From contig NZ_KE952665.1 of the NCBI RefSeq assembly GCF_000466385.1, positions 37,288 to 101,287 on the forward strand: a stretch of DNA of 64,000 bases, read 5' to 3'. Source of the DNA: Aneurinibacillus aneurinilyticus ATCC 12856 (GTDB taxonomy: Bacteria > Bacillota > Bacilli > Aneurinibacillales > Aneurinibacillaceae). The first letter of the stretch is position 1. Every line of letters starts with the position of its first letter. Both the position numbers and the translations under genes were made by a program. The notes beneath the pieces were generated by a model. It was not told the origin of the DNA, made no database searches, and saw only the letters and a list, made by a program, of their open reading frames with translations. Below are positions 36,055 through 45,363 of this stretch, piece by piece.

Positions 36055-37059
36055 ATGGAAAATATATTGGAAGTACGCGATTTGCACATCTCGTTCCATA
36101 CGTACGCGGGCGAGGTCAAAGCTGTACGGGGTATAAACTTCGAGGTGAAAAAAGGCGAAACGGTAGGGATTGTGGGCGAATCCGGTTGCGGTAAAAGTGT
36201 CACGGCCCAATCCATTATGAAGCTATTACCACAGCCACCTACGCAATATAAGCAGGGCAGCATCCTTTTTAGCGGTCAGGATTTATTGAAAAAAAGTGAA
36301 AAAGAGATGCAGAAAATCCGGGGAAACGATATCGGAATGATTTTTCAGGATCCGATGACATCGCTGAATCCGACGATGAAAACCGGTCGGCAGATTACGG
36401 AGAGTCTCATAAAGCATCAAGGAATGTCTGCTGGTGAGGCGCATAAACAGGCAATTGAACTACTTAAAATGGTAGGGATTCCACAGCCGGATAAGCGGGC
36501 CAACCAATATCCGCACGAATTCTCAGGTGGAATGCGCCAGCGTGCCATGATTGCCATTGCGCTCGCCTGCCGTCCCAAACTATTAATCGCCGATGAGCCG
36601 ACGACGGCGCTGGATGTAACGATTCAGGCGCAAATTCTCGAATTGATGAAAGAACTACAGGCGAAAACAGGAACATCGATTATTATCATTACGCACGATC
36701 TTGGCGTTGTGGCCGATATGTGCGATCGCGTCGTTGTTATGTACGCCGGCGAAGTAGCAGAAACGGGTACAGTGGATCAAATCTTCTACCAGCCACAGCA
36801 TCCGTATACGAAAGGGCTTCTCAAATCGGTACCGCGGCTTGATATGAGGAGAAACGAACCGCTTGCACCGATTATTGGTACCCCTCCAGACTTGCTGCAT
36901 CCGCCCGTCGGCTGTCCGTTTTTTGCTCGCTGTGAATACGCGATGGAAGTATGCCGTAGCCACAAGCCAGAACTTGAAGAAATGGGTGGGAATCATCAGG
37001 CGGCCTGTTGGCTGCACCATCCGCTGGCAAGCAACCGGAAGGAGGGGTTTGCACAATGA
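36055..37059 (+). CDS. oppD: oligopeptide ABC transporter ATPase OppD
   Basis: A 334-residue ATPase. Walker A GESGCGKS, signature SGGMRQR, Walker [13 protein letters not shown] and the switch histidine in IIITHDLG are all present. A C-terminal oligopeptide-transporter extension (about 255-325) has [18 protein letters not shown] with clustered cysteines, which in related proteins hold an Fe-S cluster. The oppF start overlaps its stop by 4 nt. Confidence 0.92.
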   Translation: MENILEVRDLHISFHTYAGEVKAVRGINFEVKKGETVGIVGESGCGKSVTAQSIMKLLPQPPTQYKQGSILFSGQDLLKKSEKEMQKIRGNDIGMIFQDPMTSLNPTMKTGRQITESLIKHQGMSAGEAHKQAIELLKMVGIPQPDKRANQYPHEFSGGMRQRAMIAIALACRPKLLIADEPTTALDVTIQAQILELMKELQAKTGTSIIIITHDLGVVADMCDRVVVMYAGEVAETGTVDQIFYQPQHPYTKGLLKSVPRLDMRRNEPLAPIIGTPPDLLHPPVGCPFFARCEYAMEVCRSHKPELEEMGGNHQAACWLHHPLASNRKEGFAQ

Positions 37060-38087
37060 AATTGACACTGAGAGAGGCTCCGGCAAAAAAAGACAAAAAA
37101 CAAGACACATTGCTTCAGGTGCGTAATCTAAAAAAATACTTTCATACAAGCGGTGGGACAGTAAAAGCTGTAAGCGATGTAACGTTTGATATCAAAGTCG
37201 GTGAAACGCTTGGTATCGTAGGAGAATCCGGTTGCGGAAAATCGACAATGGGCCGGACGATTCTTCGTCTATATGATGCGACTGAGGGCGAAGTATTGTT
37301 TGAAGATAAAAATGTGCACAAGGCGAGTACACGTGAATTGAAGAAGCTTCGTCGTGACATGCAGATGATTTTCCAGGATCCGTATGCTTCACTGAATCCA
37401 AGGATGACGATCGGGGAGATTATTGGGGAGGCAATCGATTTGCATAAGCTGGCAAGCGGTGCAAAGCGCAAAGCACGTATTCAGGAGTTGCTCACGCTTG
37501 TCGGCTTGAAGCCGGAGCATATCAACCGGTTTCCGCACGAGTTTTCCGGGGGGCAACGGCAGCGGATTGGCATTGCACGTGCACTGGCAGTTGAGCCGAA
37601 ATTCATTGTGTGCGATGAACCGATTTCCGCATTGGACGTATCCATTCAGGCGCAAGTGATAAATCTGTTGAGTGATCTTCAGGATAAGATGGAACTGACG
37701 TATTTATTCATCGCCCATGATTTGTCGATGGTAAAACATATTAGCGATCGGGTGGCGGTCATGTATCTAGGCAAAATCGCAGAGCTTTCTGAAAGCGAAG
37801 AGCTGTATGCGAATCCGCTTCACCCTTATACGGAGGCGCTTCTTTCCGCGATACCGATTCCAGATCCAGAGGTGGAGAGGAAACGTCAGCGTATTGTACT
37901 AAAGGGCGACGTGCCAAGCCCGATGAACCCGCCGAGCGGTTGCCATTTCCGGACGCGCTGTCCGTATGCTATGGAGTCATGCACAAAAATCGATCCGGTA
38001 TGGCAGGAGGTAAAACCTGACCATTTTGTCGCCTGTCACCTTTATAATAAAGACATTATGGGGGCGGATGTCAGAAAGATACGCTAA
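37056..38087 (+). CDS. oppF: oligopeptide ABC transporter ATPase OppF
   Basis: A 343-residue ATPase partner of OppD. Walker A GESGCGKS, signature SGGQRQR, Walker [13 protein letters not shown] and the switch histidine in FIAHDLS are intact, as is the C-terminal cysteine-containing [19 protein letters not shown] use the ATG at 37056 (ATGA overlap, GGAAGGAGGGG upstream); an upstream in-frame ATG at 37008 lies inside oppD. Last gene of the operon. Confidence 0.92.
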   Translation: MKLTLREAPAKKDKKQDTLLQVRNLKKYFHTSGGTVKAVSDVTFDIKVGETLGIVGESGCGKSTMGRTILRLYDATEGEVLFEDKNVHKASTRELKKLRRDMQMIFQDPYASLNPRMTIGEIIGEAIDLHKLASGAKRKARIQELLTLVGLKPEHINRFPHEFSGGQRQRIGIARALAVEPKFIVCDEPISALDVSIQAQVINLLSDLQDKMELTYLFIAHDLSMVKHISDRVAVMYLGKIAELSESEELYANPLHPYTEALLSAIPIPDPEVERKRQRIVLKGDVPSPMNPPSGCHFRTRCPYAMESCTKIDPVWQEVKPDHFVACHLYNKDIMGADVRKIR

Positions 38088-38126
38088 AAGAAAGCAGAGT
38101 GGCAGCGATGCCCTCTGCTTTCTTAG
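38088..38126. terminator. bidirectional terminator between oppF and ilvE
   Basis: AAGAAAGCAGAG and CTCTGCTTTCTT form a symmetric hairpin between convergent genes. Confidence 0.75.
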
Positions 38127-39197
38127 CTATTCTGCCTCTACGGTCCAGCCGAATGGATCTTCTTTTTCTCCTGTTTGAATGCCGCAGATTGTATCGTAGA
38201 TTTTCATAGATAATGAACCTGACTCGCCGCCATTAATAACTAGATTTTTGTCGTTCCATTTCAAATTACCGATTGGAGAAATCACTGCCGCAGTTCCGGT
38301 ACCGAACGCTTCTTCAAGCGTACCCTCGGTATATGCGGCGTACAGTTCTTCTATTGAAATTCTTTTTTCTTTAACAGGAATGTTCCATTCCTCCAGTAAT
38401 TGAATAACAGAATCCCTTGTCACCCCAGCCAAGATACTTCCATTCAGTGCGGGTGTCCATACTTCTCCATTCACTTTAAAAAATACGTTCATGCTGCCGA
38501 CTTCTTCTATGTACGTTTTTTCAACGCCATCGAGCCAGAGTACCTGGGCACAGCCTTGTTTTTGCGCTTCTTCCTGCGCTTTGAAGCTTGCCGCATAGTT
38601 GCCTGATGTTTTTGTATGTCCTGTACCGCCTTTTACAGCGCGGACATAGTTATTCTCCACATAAATACTGACAGGGTTAATGCCTTCCGCATAATAGGCG
38701 CCAACCGGCGAAAGGATGACGATGAATGTGTACGTATGGGCAGGACGGACGCCCAGATAAGGTTCTGTTGCAATGATGAACGGTCGAATATATAAAGATG
38801 TTCCTTCATCTGCCGGTACCCAGTCTTTTTCTATACTGACCAATTTTTTGATAGCCTCAACAAGAAATGTTTCGTCAACGGGTGGAATACTTAATCTTTC
38901 ATTAGATAGATTAAGTCTTTCCATATTTTTTTCTGGACGGAACAGGAGAATTTTGTCTTCTTTTGTCCGATAGGCTTTCATGCCCTCAAATACAGCTTGT
39001 CCATAGTGGAAGACGACGGCGGCGGGGTCCAGTGATATTGGTGCATACGGTACGATTCTCGGATGATGCCATCCTGCTTCCAGCGTATAATCCATCATAA
39101 ACATATGATCCGTAAAACAAGTTCCGAAAGCTAATTCGTTTGCATTTGGTTTGGTTTTTTTGTTTTCTGCCAATGTGACTTCTATCTCATAACTCAT
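38127..39197 (-). CDS. ilvE: branched-chain amino acid aminotransferase
   Basis: A 356-residue fold-type IV PLP enzyme that interconverts leucine, isoleucine and valine with their keto acids using glutamate/2-oxoglutarate. The PLP lysine is K196 in GGTGHTKTSGNYAAS. The HYGQAVFEGMKAYR and SLYIRPF segments are family hallmarks. It belongs to the longer eukaryote-like branch (BCAT type 2). With leucine dehydrogenase at 9.6 kb this genome has two routes to the branched keto acids. It is divergent from dacF. Confidence 0.93.
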   Translation of the reverse strand: MSYEIEVTLAENKKTKPNANELAFGTCFTDHMFMMDYTLEAGWHHPRIVPYAPISLDPAAVVFHYGQAVFEGMKAYRTKEDKILLFRPEKNMERLNLSNERLSIPPVDETFLVEAIKKLVSIEKDWVPADEGTSLYIRPFIIATEPYLGVRPAHTYTFIVILSPVGAYYAEGINPVSIYVENNYVRAVKGGTGHTKTSGNYAASFKAQEEAQKQGCAQVLWLDGVEKTYIEEVGSMNVFFKVNGEVWTPALNGSILAGVTRDSVIQLLEEWNIPVKEKRISIEELYAAYTEGTLEEAFGTGTAAVISPIGNLKWNDKNLVINGGESGSLSMKIYDTICGIQTGEKEDPFGWTVEAE

Positions 39198-39362
39198 AAG
39201 CTTCTCATTCCCCCTGCTTTTGCAAAGTATGTTCTGGTATTCTTACTGAATCAGTACAAAATTTAAAATGTTATAACTAAACTTTACACAAATTGAGGTG
39301 CAAAGTAAATGTTTGCATTTCATATGTGCACTTAAGCAAAGCGGTTATATTTTTGTACATAG

Positions 39363-39392
39363 GTATATAATTCCAAGCCTTATGGCGACAAT
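39363..39392 (+). promoter_or_regulatory. candidate sigma-F promoter of dacF
   Basis: GTATA (39363-39367), a 16-nt spacer and GGCGACAAT (39384-39392) fit forespore sigma-F promoters. B. subtilis dacF is known to use sigma-F. The start codon lies about 30 nt further on. Confidence 0.45.
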
Positions 39393-39423
39393 AGGTACTA
39401 TCTTGATTTGGAGGGACCTGTGA

Positions 39424-40623
39424 ATGAAGAAGTTGCCTATTGTACTGCTATGCTTATCCTTGATGATACCGTCCTTGGGCGGATTTGCCTCTGCCCAGGA
39501 AAAAGCGAAATCGGCCACCGATCAGAAGCAGGAACAGCAAGGGGATGCGGATCTGGCTCCAAATGCTGTATCGGCTGTTTTAATTGATCGGGATACAGGT
39601 ACAATTTTATATGAGAAAAATGGACACAAGGCGCTGCCGCCTGCCAGCATTACCAAGGTTATGACCATGCTTCTTATCATGGAAGCGCTGGATAAGGGTG
39701 AAATCAAGCTTACGGATAAAGTGAGAACGAGCGAATATGCCGCTTCGATGGGAGGTTCGCAGATTTTTCTGGAGCCGGGTGAAGAAATGTCTGTTGAGGA
39801 TATGTTGAAAGGCATCGCGCTTGCCTCTGGAAACGATGCTTCTGTAGCAATGGCAGAACATATTGCGGGGACGGAAAAGGCATTCATCGATAAAATGAAT
39901 GCGCGAGCCAAACAATTAGGAATGAACGATACGACATTCCTGAACACGAATGGGTTACCGGTGTCAGGACATGTATCCTCGGCACACGATATTGCATTGA
40001 TGTCGCGTGAGCTATTGAAGCATGAGGGTATTACTAAATATACAGGCCTATATCAGGATTATTTGCGTAAAAACTCGAAAAAACCGTTCTGGTTGGTCAA
40101 TACGAATCGTCTTGTTCGCTTCTATACCGGGGCTGATGGACTGAAAACGGGGTATACGTCAGAAGCGAAGTACTGTTTAACCGCGACTGCCAAGCGCGGA
40201 AATATGCGTGTCATTGCTGTAGTAATGGGCGCTCCAGATTCGAAGACCAGGAATCAGGAAGTTGCTTCGATGATGGATTATGCATTCAATCAGTACGATA
40301 GCCAGCCGCTTTACAAAGAAAACCAGGTGATAAAGACTGTACCGATCGAAAAAGGCAAACAGGAAACGGTTAATATTGTGGTGCCGTATCGCTTCAGTAT
40401 GCTAGTGAAAAAAGGTGAAAAAGCGGATCAGTATCAGAAAGAAATTAACTTGAAAGCCGATTTGAAAGCGCCGATTACAAAAGGTGTCAAAATTGGCGAA
40501 GTGCTGATTAAAAAAGATGGGAAAACGGTAAGTAGTGTTGATTTAGTCGCAGCCAATAGCGTAGAAAAAGCTGGATGGTGGGAATTGTTTAAACGCTCGA
40601 CACGTAAAATGTTCGGCGGCTAA
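39424..40623 (+). CDS. dacF: D-alanyl-D-alanine carboxypeptidase DacF
   Basis: A 399-residue low-molecular-weight penicillin-binding protein. A signal peptide ends near FASA-Q25. The catalytic SxxK is S75-K78 (PASITK), SGN is at 135-137, and KTG starts at K241. A PBP5-type C-terminal domain and an amphipathic membrane tail (WWELFKRSTRKMFGG) follow. Its position before spoIIAA identifies DacF, which trims spore peptidoglycan from the forespore side. GGAGGGA precedes the ATG. Confidence 0.92.
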   Translation: MKKLPIVLLCLSLMIPSLGGFASAQEKAKSATDQKQEQQGDADLAPNAVSAVLIDRDTGTILYEKNGHKALPPASITKVMTMLLIMEALDKGEIKLTDKVRTSEYAASMGGSQIFLEPGEEMSVEDMLKGIALASGNDASVAMAEHIAGTEKAFIDKMNARAKQLGMNDTTFLNTNGLPVSGHVSSAHDIALMSRELLKHEGITKYTGLYQDYLRKNSKKPFWLVNTNRLVRFYTGADGLKTGYTSEAKYCLTATAKRGNMRVIAVVMGAPDSKTRNQEVASMMDYAFNQYDSQPLYKENQVIKTVPIEKGKQETVNIVVPYRFSMLVKKGEKADQYQKEINLKADLKAPITKGVKIGEVLIKKDGKTVSSVDLVAANSVEKAGWWELFKRSTRKMFGG

Positions 40624-40633
40624 ATTTGATGAA

Positions 40634-40678
40634 AAATCGGGAAAGGGAGAACTGTGCCATATTTTCCCGGTTTTTTTC
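40634..40678 (+). terminator. dacF terminator
   Basis: CGGGAAA and TTTCCCG close a hairpin followed by seven T residues. Confidence 0.85.
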
Positions 40679-40693
40679 TAGTTTTGTCGGAGG

Positions 40694-40723
40694 GCAGGAA
40701 TCGCTGAAGGCATTGTAGAATTT
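40694..40723 (+). promoter_or_regulatory. sigma-H promoter of the spoIIA operon with a possible Spo0A box
   Basis: GCAGGAATC, 12 nt, GTAGAATTT fits the sigma-H consensus (RNAGGAWWW-N11/12-RNNGAATWW) almost completely, missing only the last W of the -35. Just upstream TTTTGTCGGA (40682-40691) differs from a Spo0A box by one base. The arrangement equals that of spoIIA in B. subtilis. Confidence 0.8.
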
Positions 40724-40755
40724 TCCTGTATCACGAAGCGAAGGAGTGGCCCCGC

Positions 40756-41106
40756 GTGAGTTTACGAGTGGATATGGAAACGGTGAATTATGTATTGATT
40801 GTAAGGTTGGAAGGCGAATTAGATCATCACACGGCGGACATGTTGCGTACTGAAATGGAGAAGCATCTGGCAGAGAATCAGGTGCAACACATTTTATTGA
40901 GCATGGCGAATCTGCACTTTATGGATAGCTCCGGTCTGGGAGTGATTCTGGGCAGATACAAGCAGATTGCGGCACGTGGTGGTGATATGGTTGTGTGCTC
41001 CATAAATCCGGTCATTTATCGTTTGTTTGAGTTGTCCGGTCTGTTCAAGATTCTGAAAATCAAGGAGTCCGAACAGGAAGCGCTCCTTGTATTGGGGGTG
41101 GCGTAA
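40756..41106 (+). CDS. spoIIAA: anti-sigma-F factor antagonist SpoIIAA
   Basis: A 116-residue STAS-domain protein. The phosphorylated serine is S58 in HFMDSSGLG. Unphosphorylated SpoIIAA captures SpoIIAB and frees sigma-F in the forespore; SpoIIE reactivates it. GTG start 9 nt after AAGGAG. The stop codon is directly followed by the spoIIAB start. Confidence 0.95.
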   Translation: MSLRVDMETVNYVLIVRLEGELDHHTADMLRTEMEKHLAENQVQHILLSMANLHFMDSSGLGVILGRYKQIAARGGDMVVCSINPVIYRLFELSGLFKILKIKESEQEALLVLGVA

Positions 41107-41562
41107 ATGAAGCCGAAAACTGATAATAATTTTATGCGCCTGGAATTTGCCGCTCGTAGTGAAAACGAAGGTTTTGCCCGTATTGCGGTTGCTTCTTTTT
41201 TATCCCGTCTTGATATAACGCTTGAAGAGGTGGAGGAGATCAAGACAGTTGTCTCCGAAGCAGTCACCAATGCGATTATTCATGGGTACGAAGAAGATGA
41301 GAGCGGTACGGTTATCATCGAAACAACATATACTGCAGCCAATATTGAGATTACTGTGGCGGATCACGGCATTGGTATTGCTGACCTCGAAGAAGCGAGG
41401 CAACCGCTCTTTACGACGAAACCGGAATTGGAGCGTTCCGGTATGGGCTTTACGATTATGGAGAACTTCATGGATACACTGGAAATAGAAACGGAAATCG
41501 GCCGGGGTACAAGAATCCGGCTTGTCAAAAAGCTGACTAAGAATGAAGCGTTATGTAATTAG
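41107..41562 (+). CDS. spoIIAB: anti-sigma-F factor SpoIIAB
   Basis: A 151-residue GHKL kinase/anti-sigma factor. The ATP-binding N-box [12 protein letters not shown]1 box DHGIGI and G2 box GMGFTIM are present. It binds sigma-F and phosphorylates SpoIIAA. It abuts spoIIAA with no gap, indicating translational coupling. Confidence 0.95.
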   Translation: MKPKTDNNFMRLEFAARSENEGFARIAVASFLSRLDITLEEVEEIKTVVSEAVTNAIIHGYEEDESGTVIIETTYTAANIEITVADHGIGIADLEEARQPLFTTKPELERSGMGFTIMENFMDTLEIETEIGRGTRIRLVKKLTKNEALCN

Positions 41563-41567
41563 GGGAC

Positions 41568-42329
41568 ATGCCGATGGAGACCAATGTAAGGAATGCCAAC
41601 CATGCTTACCTATCCAATAAGGAAGTAAAGGAATTGCTTGCCAAAAGTCAGGCGGGAGATACGACAGCACGAGATACATTGGTGAACAGCAACATTCGTC
41701 TGGTATGGTCGGTTGTACAGCGTTTTTTGAACCGGGGGTATGAGGCGGACGATTTATTTCAAATCGGCTGCATCGGATTGCTCAAAGCGATTGATAAATT
41801 TGATTTAAGCTTCGATGTTAAATTCTCTACCTATGCGGTACCGATGATTATTGGAGAAATCCAGCGCTTTCTACGTGATGACGGCACGGTAAAAGTGAGT
41901 CGCTCGCTTAAGGAAATCGCCCATAAAGTCCGGAGGGTGAAGGATGAACTCTCCAAAGAACTGGGGAGGTTACCAACGGTGAAAGAGGTCGCCGAAGCGC
42001 TTGAAATTACTCCGGAGGAAGTTATCTACGCCCAGGAGGCAAACCGCGCACCATCGTCCATTCATGAGACTGTTTTTGAGAATGACGGGGATCCGATTAC
42101 CTTGATGGATCAGATTTCGGATAAGGACGATGATAAATGGTTCGACAAAATTGCGCTAAAGGAAGCGATTGGCAAGTTGTCGGAGCGAGAACAACTTATC
42201 GTATATTTGCGGTATTATAAGGATCAGACTCAATCTGAAGTCGCCGAGCGTCTCGGCATCTCGCAGGTTCAGGTATCGCGGCTCGAAAAGAAAATTCTAA
42301 AGCTAATGAAAGAGCAGATCGAGAGGTAA
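41568..42329 (+). CDS. sigF: RNA polymerase sigma-F factor
   Basis: A 253-residue forespore sigma factor. Region 2 (RGYEADDLFQIGCIGLLKAIDKFD, split by conserved helices) and region 4 (SQVQVSRLEKKILKLMKEQ) are intact. It starts 5 nt after spoIIAB; AGGGGAC is the ribosome binding site. The last codons form part of a terminator hairpin. Confidence 0.95.
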   Translation: MPMETNVRNANHAYLSNKEVKELLAKSQAGDTTARDTLVNSNIRLVWSVVQRFLNRGYEADDLFQIGCIGLLKAIDKFDLSFDVKFSTYAVPMIIGEIQRFLRDDGTVKVSRSLKEIAHKVRRVKDELSKELGRLPTVKEVAEALEITPEEVIYAQEANRAPSSIHETVFENDGDPITLMDQISDKDDDKWFDKIALKEAIGKLSEREQLIVYLRYYKDQTQSEVAERLGISQVQVSRLEKKILKLMKEQIER

Positions 42330-42347
42330 CTCCCGGTCTGCTTTTTT
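42313..42347 (+). terminator. spoIIA operon terminator overlapping the sigF 3' end
   Basis: AGCAGATCG-GAG and CTC-CGGTCTGCT pair around a GTAA loop, followed by TTTTTT. The 5' arm is coding sequence of sigF. Confidence 0.85.
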
Positions 42348-42385
42348 CATATCTGCATATGTTTTTTTGCCCTTATGCCCGTCTT

Positions 42386-42415
42386 GCATACTGCTTTTAG
42401 GATGGAGGGATAATA
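42386..42415 (+). promoter_or_regulatory. candidate sigma-G promoter of spoVA
   Basis: GCATA (42386-42390), 18 nt, GATAATA (42409-42415) matches the sigma-G consensus (GHATR-N18-CATHHTA) except one base. spoVA is sigma-G-dependent in B. subtilis. The implied start site is close to the spoVAA ribosome binding site. Confidence 0.5.
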
Positions 42416-42438
42416 GGAGGTGTAAGGAGGGATGGCGT

Positions 42439-43053
42439 ATGGCTGACCCAACCCACGCGTATGTGAAATTAAAAGAAAAAATCCAAACACACCCAGGTGA
42501 GACAGTGCGCATTCGGCATGTAGCCGAACTGGTGACGAACAGTCCTTCTGAAACAGCCATTCAGGATACTGCACTGCATACGCTTCGTCCACAAGACGGC
42601 AATCGTTATGTTGTCGATATTATTCAGGTAATTGAAGCTCTGCAGCATAAGCATCCAACACTTCTCGTCCATAATATTGGAGCCGAGCGTATGATTGTCG
42701 AAGTGTTGACACCCCGGAAGAAAATCAGCATGTTGCTCGTTCTATTCGTCTGGATTGTATTATTCATTGGCTCTGGCCTCGCCATTATGAATTTCCACAC
42801 GGATGTTAGTATGCCTGAGGTACATGAGCGGATTTATGAATTGATTACAGGGAAGAAAAATTCACACCCGTTAATTATCCAAATTCCGTACTCCTTCGGT
42901 GTTGGTGCCGGTATGATTTTGTTTTTTAATCACCTGTTCCGCAAACGATTTAATGAAGAACCCAGTCCATTGGAGCTTGAGATGTTTCTTTATCAGCAAA
43001 ATGTGGATGACTATGTGTTGGCAAATGAGGCGACCGGAGCGAAAAAGGAATGA
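42439..43053 (+). CDS. spoVAA: stage V sporulation protein AA
   Basis: A 204-residue protein with a cytosolic or domain-forming N-terminal half (about 1-95) and two membrane helices (about 100-122 and 153-172). Part of the SpoVA channel that moves dipicolinic acid into the forespore and releases it in germination. I use the ATG at 42439, 8 nt after AAGGAGG; upstream frames lack support. The next gene overlaps by 4 nt. Confidence 0.92.
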   Translation: MADPTHAYVKLKEKIQTHPGETVRIRHVAELVTNSPSETAIQDTALHTLRPQDGNRYVVDIIQVIEALQHKHPTLLVHNIGAERMIVEVLTPRKKISMLLVLFVWIVLFIGSGLAIMNFHTDVSMPEVHERIYELITGKKNSHPLIIQIPYSFGVGAGMILFFNHLFRKRFNEEPSPLELEMFLYQQNVDDYVLANEATGAKKE

Positions 43054-43466
43054 TAACCCAATTGTTTCTTGCTCTGATTGGCTTAAGCGGAGGGGTCATT
43101 GTAGGGGGAGGCATTGTAGCGCTTATTACTGTCCTTGATGTAATTCCGAGGTTTGTCCAAATTACAAAAACGGAAAAATATTTACTTTATTACCAGTGGT
43201 CAGTCGTGCTTGGCGTTTTAGCTTTTATGATCTTCGACTTTTTTTCATCCCCGCTATATTTACCGTCTATCGTACTTAGCCTTATCGGTATATTCATGGG
43301 GATTTTTGTCGGATTTCTTGCTGCAGCACTGACCGAGGTGCTAAATGTGATTCCGATTCTTGCTAAGCGGATACAAGTAGACGATTATCTTCAGTTTTTT
43401 ATCTTAGCACTGGCACTCGGTAAAATCGTCGGTTCTTTATTTCATTGGCTGGTTTTTATTAAATAA
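43050..43466 (+). CDS. spoVAB: stage V sporulation protein AB
   Basis: A 138-residue polytopic membrane protein (four helices, e.g. LIGLSGGVIVGGGIVALITVL). It matches SpoVAB in size and order. Start coupled to spoVAA (ATGA). Confidence 0.92.
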   Translation: MITQLFLALIGLSGGVIVGGGIVALITVLDVIPRFVQITKTEKYLLYYQWSVVLGVLAFMIFDFFSSPLYLPSIVLSLIGIFMGIFVGFLAAALTEVLNVIPILAKRIQVDDYLQFFILALALGKIVGSLFHWLVFIK

Positions 43467-43487
43467 AGCGAAAGGAAAGAATTAGCT

Positions 43488-43970
43488 ATGGCTTCTTCTG
43501 TTAATACGAGAAAACAGAATCGGCTTGCCAAAGCACAAAAAGAGTATAGTGAGCGTGCAGCCAAATACAAGCCAAAGCCGCCATATTTGACAAATATCGT
43601 CAAGGCATTTCTTGTTGGCGGCGCTATCTGTGCCTTTGGACAGCTTGTATCTGATTTTTATATTCGTGTTTTTGGCTTTACAAAAGAAACGGCAGGTAAC
43701 CCGACAGTAGCTACGCTTATTTTTCTTGCGGTACTGTTCACAGGTCTTGGTATTTATGATAAGTTGGGACAGTTTGCTGGAGCCGGTTCGGCTGTACCGG
43801 TTACAGGATTTGCAAATTCCATGTCATCTGCCGCTATCGAGCATCGGGCGGAAGGATTGGTGCTTGGTGTGGGAGGCAACATGTTTAAGTTGGCCGGTGG
43901 CGTCATTGTATATGGAGTGGTTGCTGCGCTGGTCGTCTCGTTAATTAAGTGGATCATTATTAAAGTGTAA
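43488..43970 (+). CDS. spoVAC: stage V sporulation protein AC
   Basis: A 160-residue membrane protein with a basic N-terminus and about four helices, including [18 protein letters not shown] and the GAGSAVPVTGFANSM motif shared with SpoVAE. SpoVAC is thought to be a mechanosensitive channel for dipicolinic acid release. Confidence 0.94.
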   Translation: MASSVNTRKQNRLAKAQKEYSERAAKYKPKPPYLTNIVKAFLVGGAICAFGQLVSDFYIRVFGFTKETAGNPTVATLIFLAVLFTGLGIYDKLGQFAGAGSAVPVTGFANSMSSAAIEHRAEGLVLGVGGNMFKLAGGVIVYGVVAALVVSLIKWIIIKV

Positions 43971-43983
43971 AGGAGGGAACGGG

Positions 43984-45003
43984 ATGAAGGCGCAGCATCA
44001 ATACGGTCGCCAAACATGGAAGTTTGCAAATGATGTTCGTGTGCAGGGGAGCGCAGTGGCAGTCGGTCCTCTTGAGGGAGAAGGGCCACTAGGTGCTGAG
44101 TTCGATCATATTTACCCAGATATGTATGCTGGGCAGGCTTCCTGGGAGAAAGCGGAACGCTACATGATGTATCAGGCTGTACAGACAGCTGTGAAGAAAA
44201 GTAACTTGCTGGAAAGCGAGATTGACATCGTGCTTGCTGGTGATCTGCTGAATCAGACGATTTCCTCCAATTTTACGGCCAGTCAGCTTAACATTCCGCT
44301 TCTTGGCATGTTCGGCGCCTGCTCTACATCAATGGAGACGCTTTCGGTTGGCTCGGCTCTTGTTGATGCGGGATACGCTTCTTATGTGGTAGCCACCTGC
44401 AGCAGTCATAATTGTACTGCAGAAAAACAATTCCGCTATCCGACGGAATACGGGGGACAGAAACCGGATTATGCACAGTGGACAGTGACCGGTGCGGGGG
44501 CGGTAGTCGTTGGACGCGGCGGTTCAGGTCCCTGCATCACCCATGCCACCATCGGTAAAGTAGTCGACATGGGGATTAAAGACCCTTTTGATATGGGCAG
44601 TGCAATGGCGCCTGCTGCTGCCGATACGCTGTCCACGCATTTCCATGATACGGATCGGTTGCCTTCTGATTATGACATAATCGTAACGGGAGATTTAGGC
44701 AAGGTGGGATATGCGATTCTGAAAGATGAAATGAGAGGTTTATCGTTTGATATGACGCCGGTATATAACGATTGTGGATTGATGATTTATGGTCCGGATC
44801 AACAGGTTTTCTCAGGTGGCAGCGGCTGTGCATCAAGTGCTGTGGTCACTTACAGCTATATTATGAACCGTTTGAGGGATGGCAGCATTAAACGTGCGCT
44901 TATTTGTGCAACCGGAGCGCTTTTCAGTCCGGTTAGCTACCAGCAGGGAGAAAGTATTCCTTGTATTGCACATGCAGTGGCGCTGGAAGCGAAGGAGGAA
45001 TAA
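43984..45003 (+). CDS. spoVAD: stage V sporulation protein AD
   Basis: A 339-residue soluble protein with a thiolase-like fold that binds dipicolinic acid on the spore inner membrane. The thiolase-like GMFGACSTSMETL nucleophile-elbow region and GSGCASSAVV near the C-terminus are seen. AAAGGAGGGA precedes the ATG. Confidence 0.95.
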   Translation: MKAQHQYGRQTWKFANDVRVQGSAVAVGPLEGEGPLGAEFDHIYPDMYAGQASWEKAERYMMYQAVQTAVKKSNLLESEIDIVLAGDLLNQTISSNFTASQLNIPLLGMFGACSTSMETLSVGSALVDAGYASYVVATCSSHNCTAEKQFRYPTEYGGQKPDYAQWTVTGAGAVVVGRGGSGPCITHATIGKVVDMGIKDPFDMGSAMAPAAADTLSTHFHDTDRLPSDYDIIVTGDLGKVGYAILKDEMRGLSFDMTPVYNDCGLMIYGPDQQVFSGGSGCASSAVVTYSYIMNRLRDGSIKRALICATGALFSPVSYQQGESIPCIAHAVALEAKEE

Positions 45004-45006
45004 GAA

Positions 45007-45360
45007 ATGGGGCAAGTAATGATCGCTTTTCTTGTCGGTGGTGCGATTTGTGTTATCGGTCAAGTGCTGCTCGATTTTGTAAAATTAACGCCTGCACATG
45101 TGATGAGCATTCTTGTGGCAAGCGGTGCGATACTGGATGGGCTTGGATTGTATGATCCGCTCATTGATTTCGCCGGGGCAGGTGCGACCGTACCGATTAC
45201 AAGCTTTGGTCACGCCCTATATCATGGGGCATGGCAGGAGGCGGAGCGGGACGGGTTAATCGGATTGATTACAGGCATTTTCGAGGTGCCGAGTGCGGGG
45301 ATTTCAGCCGCAATTGTCTTTAGCTTTTTTGCCTCGCTGATTTTTAGACCGAAGGGATAA
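45007..45360 (+). CDS. spoVAEB: stage V sporulation protein AE (SpoVAEb)
   Basis: A 117-residue membrane protein with [17 protein letters not shown] and [15 protein letters not shown], paralogous to SpoVAC. It starts 3 nt after spoVAD and is essential for dipicolinic acid uptake in B. subtilis. Confidence 0.94.
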   Translation: MGQVMIAFLVGGAICVIGQVLLDFVKLTPAHVMSILVASGAILDGLGLYDPLIDFAGAGATVPITSFGHALYHGAWQEAERDGLIGLITGIFEVPSAGISAAIVFSFFASLIFRPKG

Positions 45361-45363
45361 CCG

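Noticed and set aside
39198..39423. CodY box in the ilvE-dacF divergent region
   Set aside because: AAAATTTAAAAT at about 39259 lacks the central TCWGA of the CodY motif.
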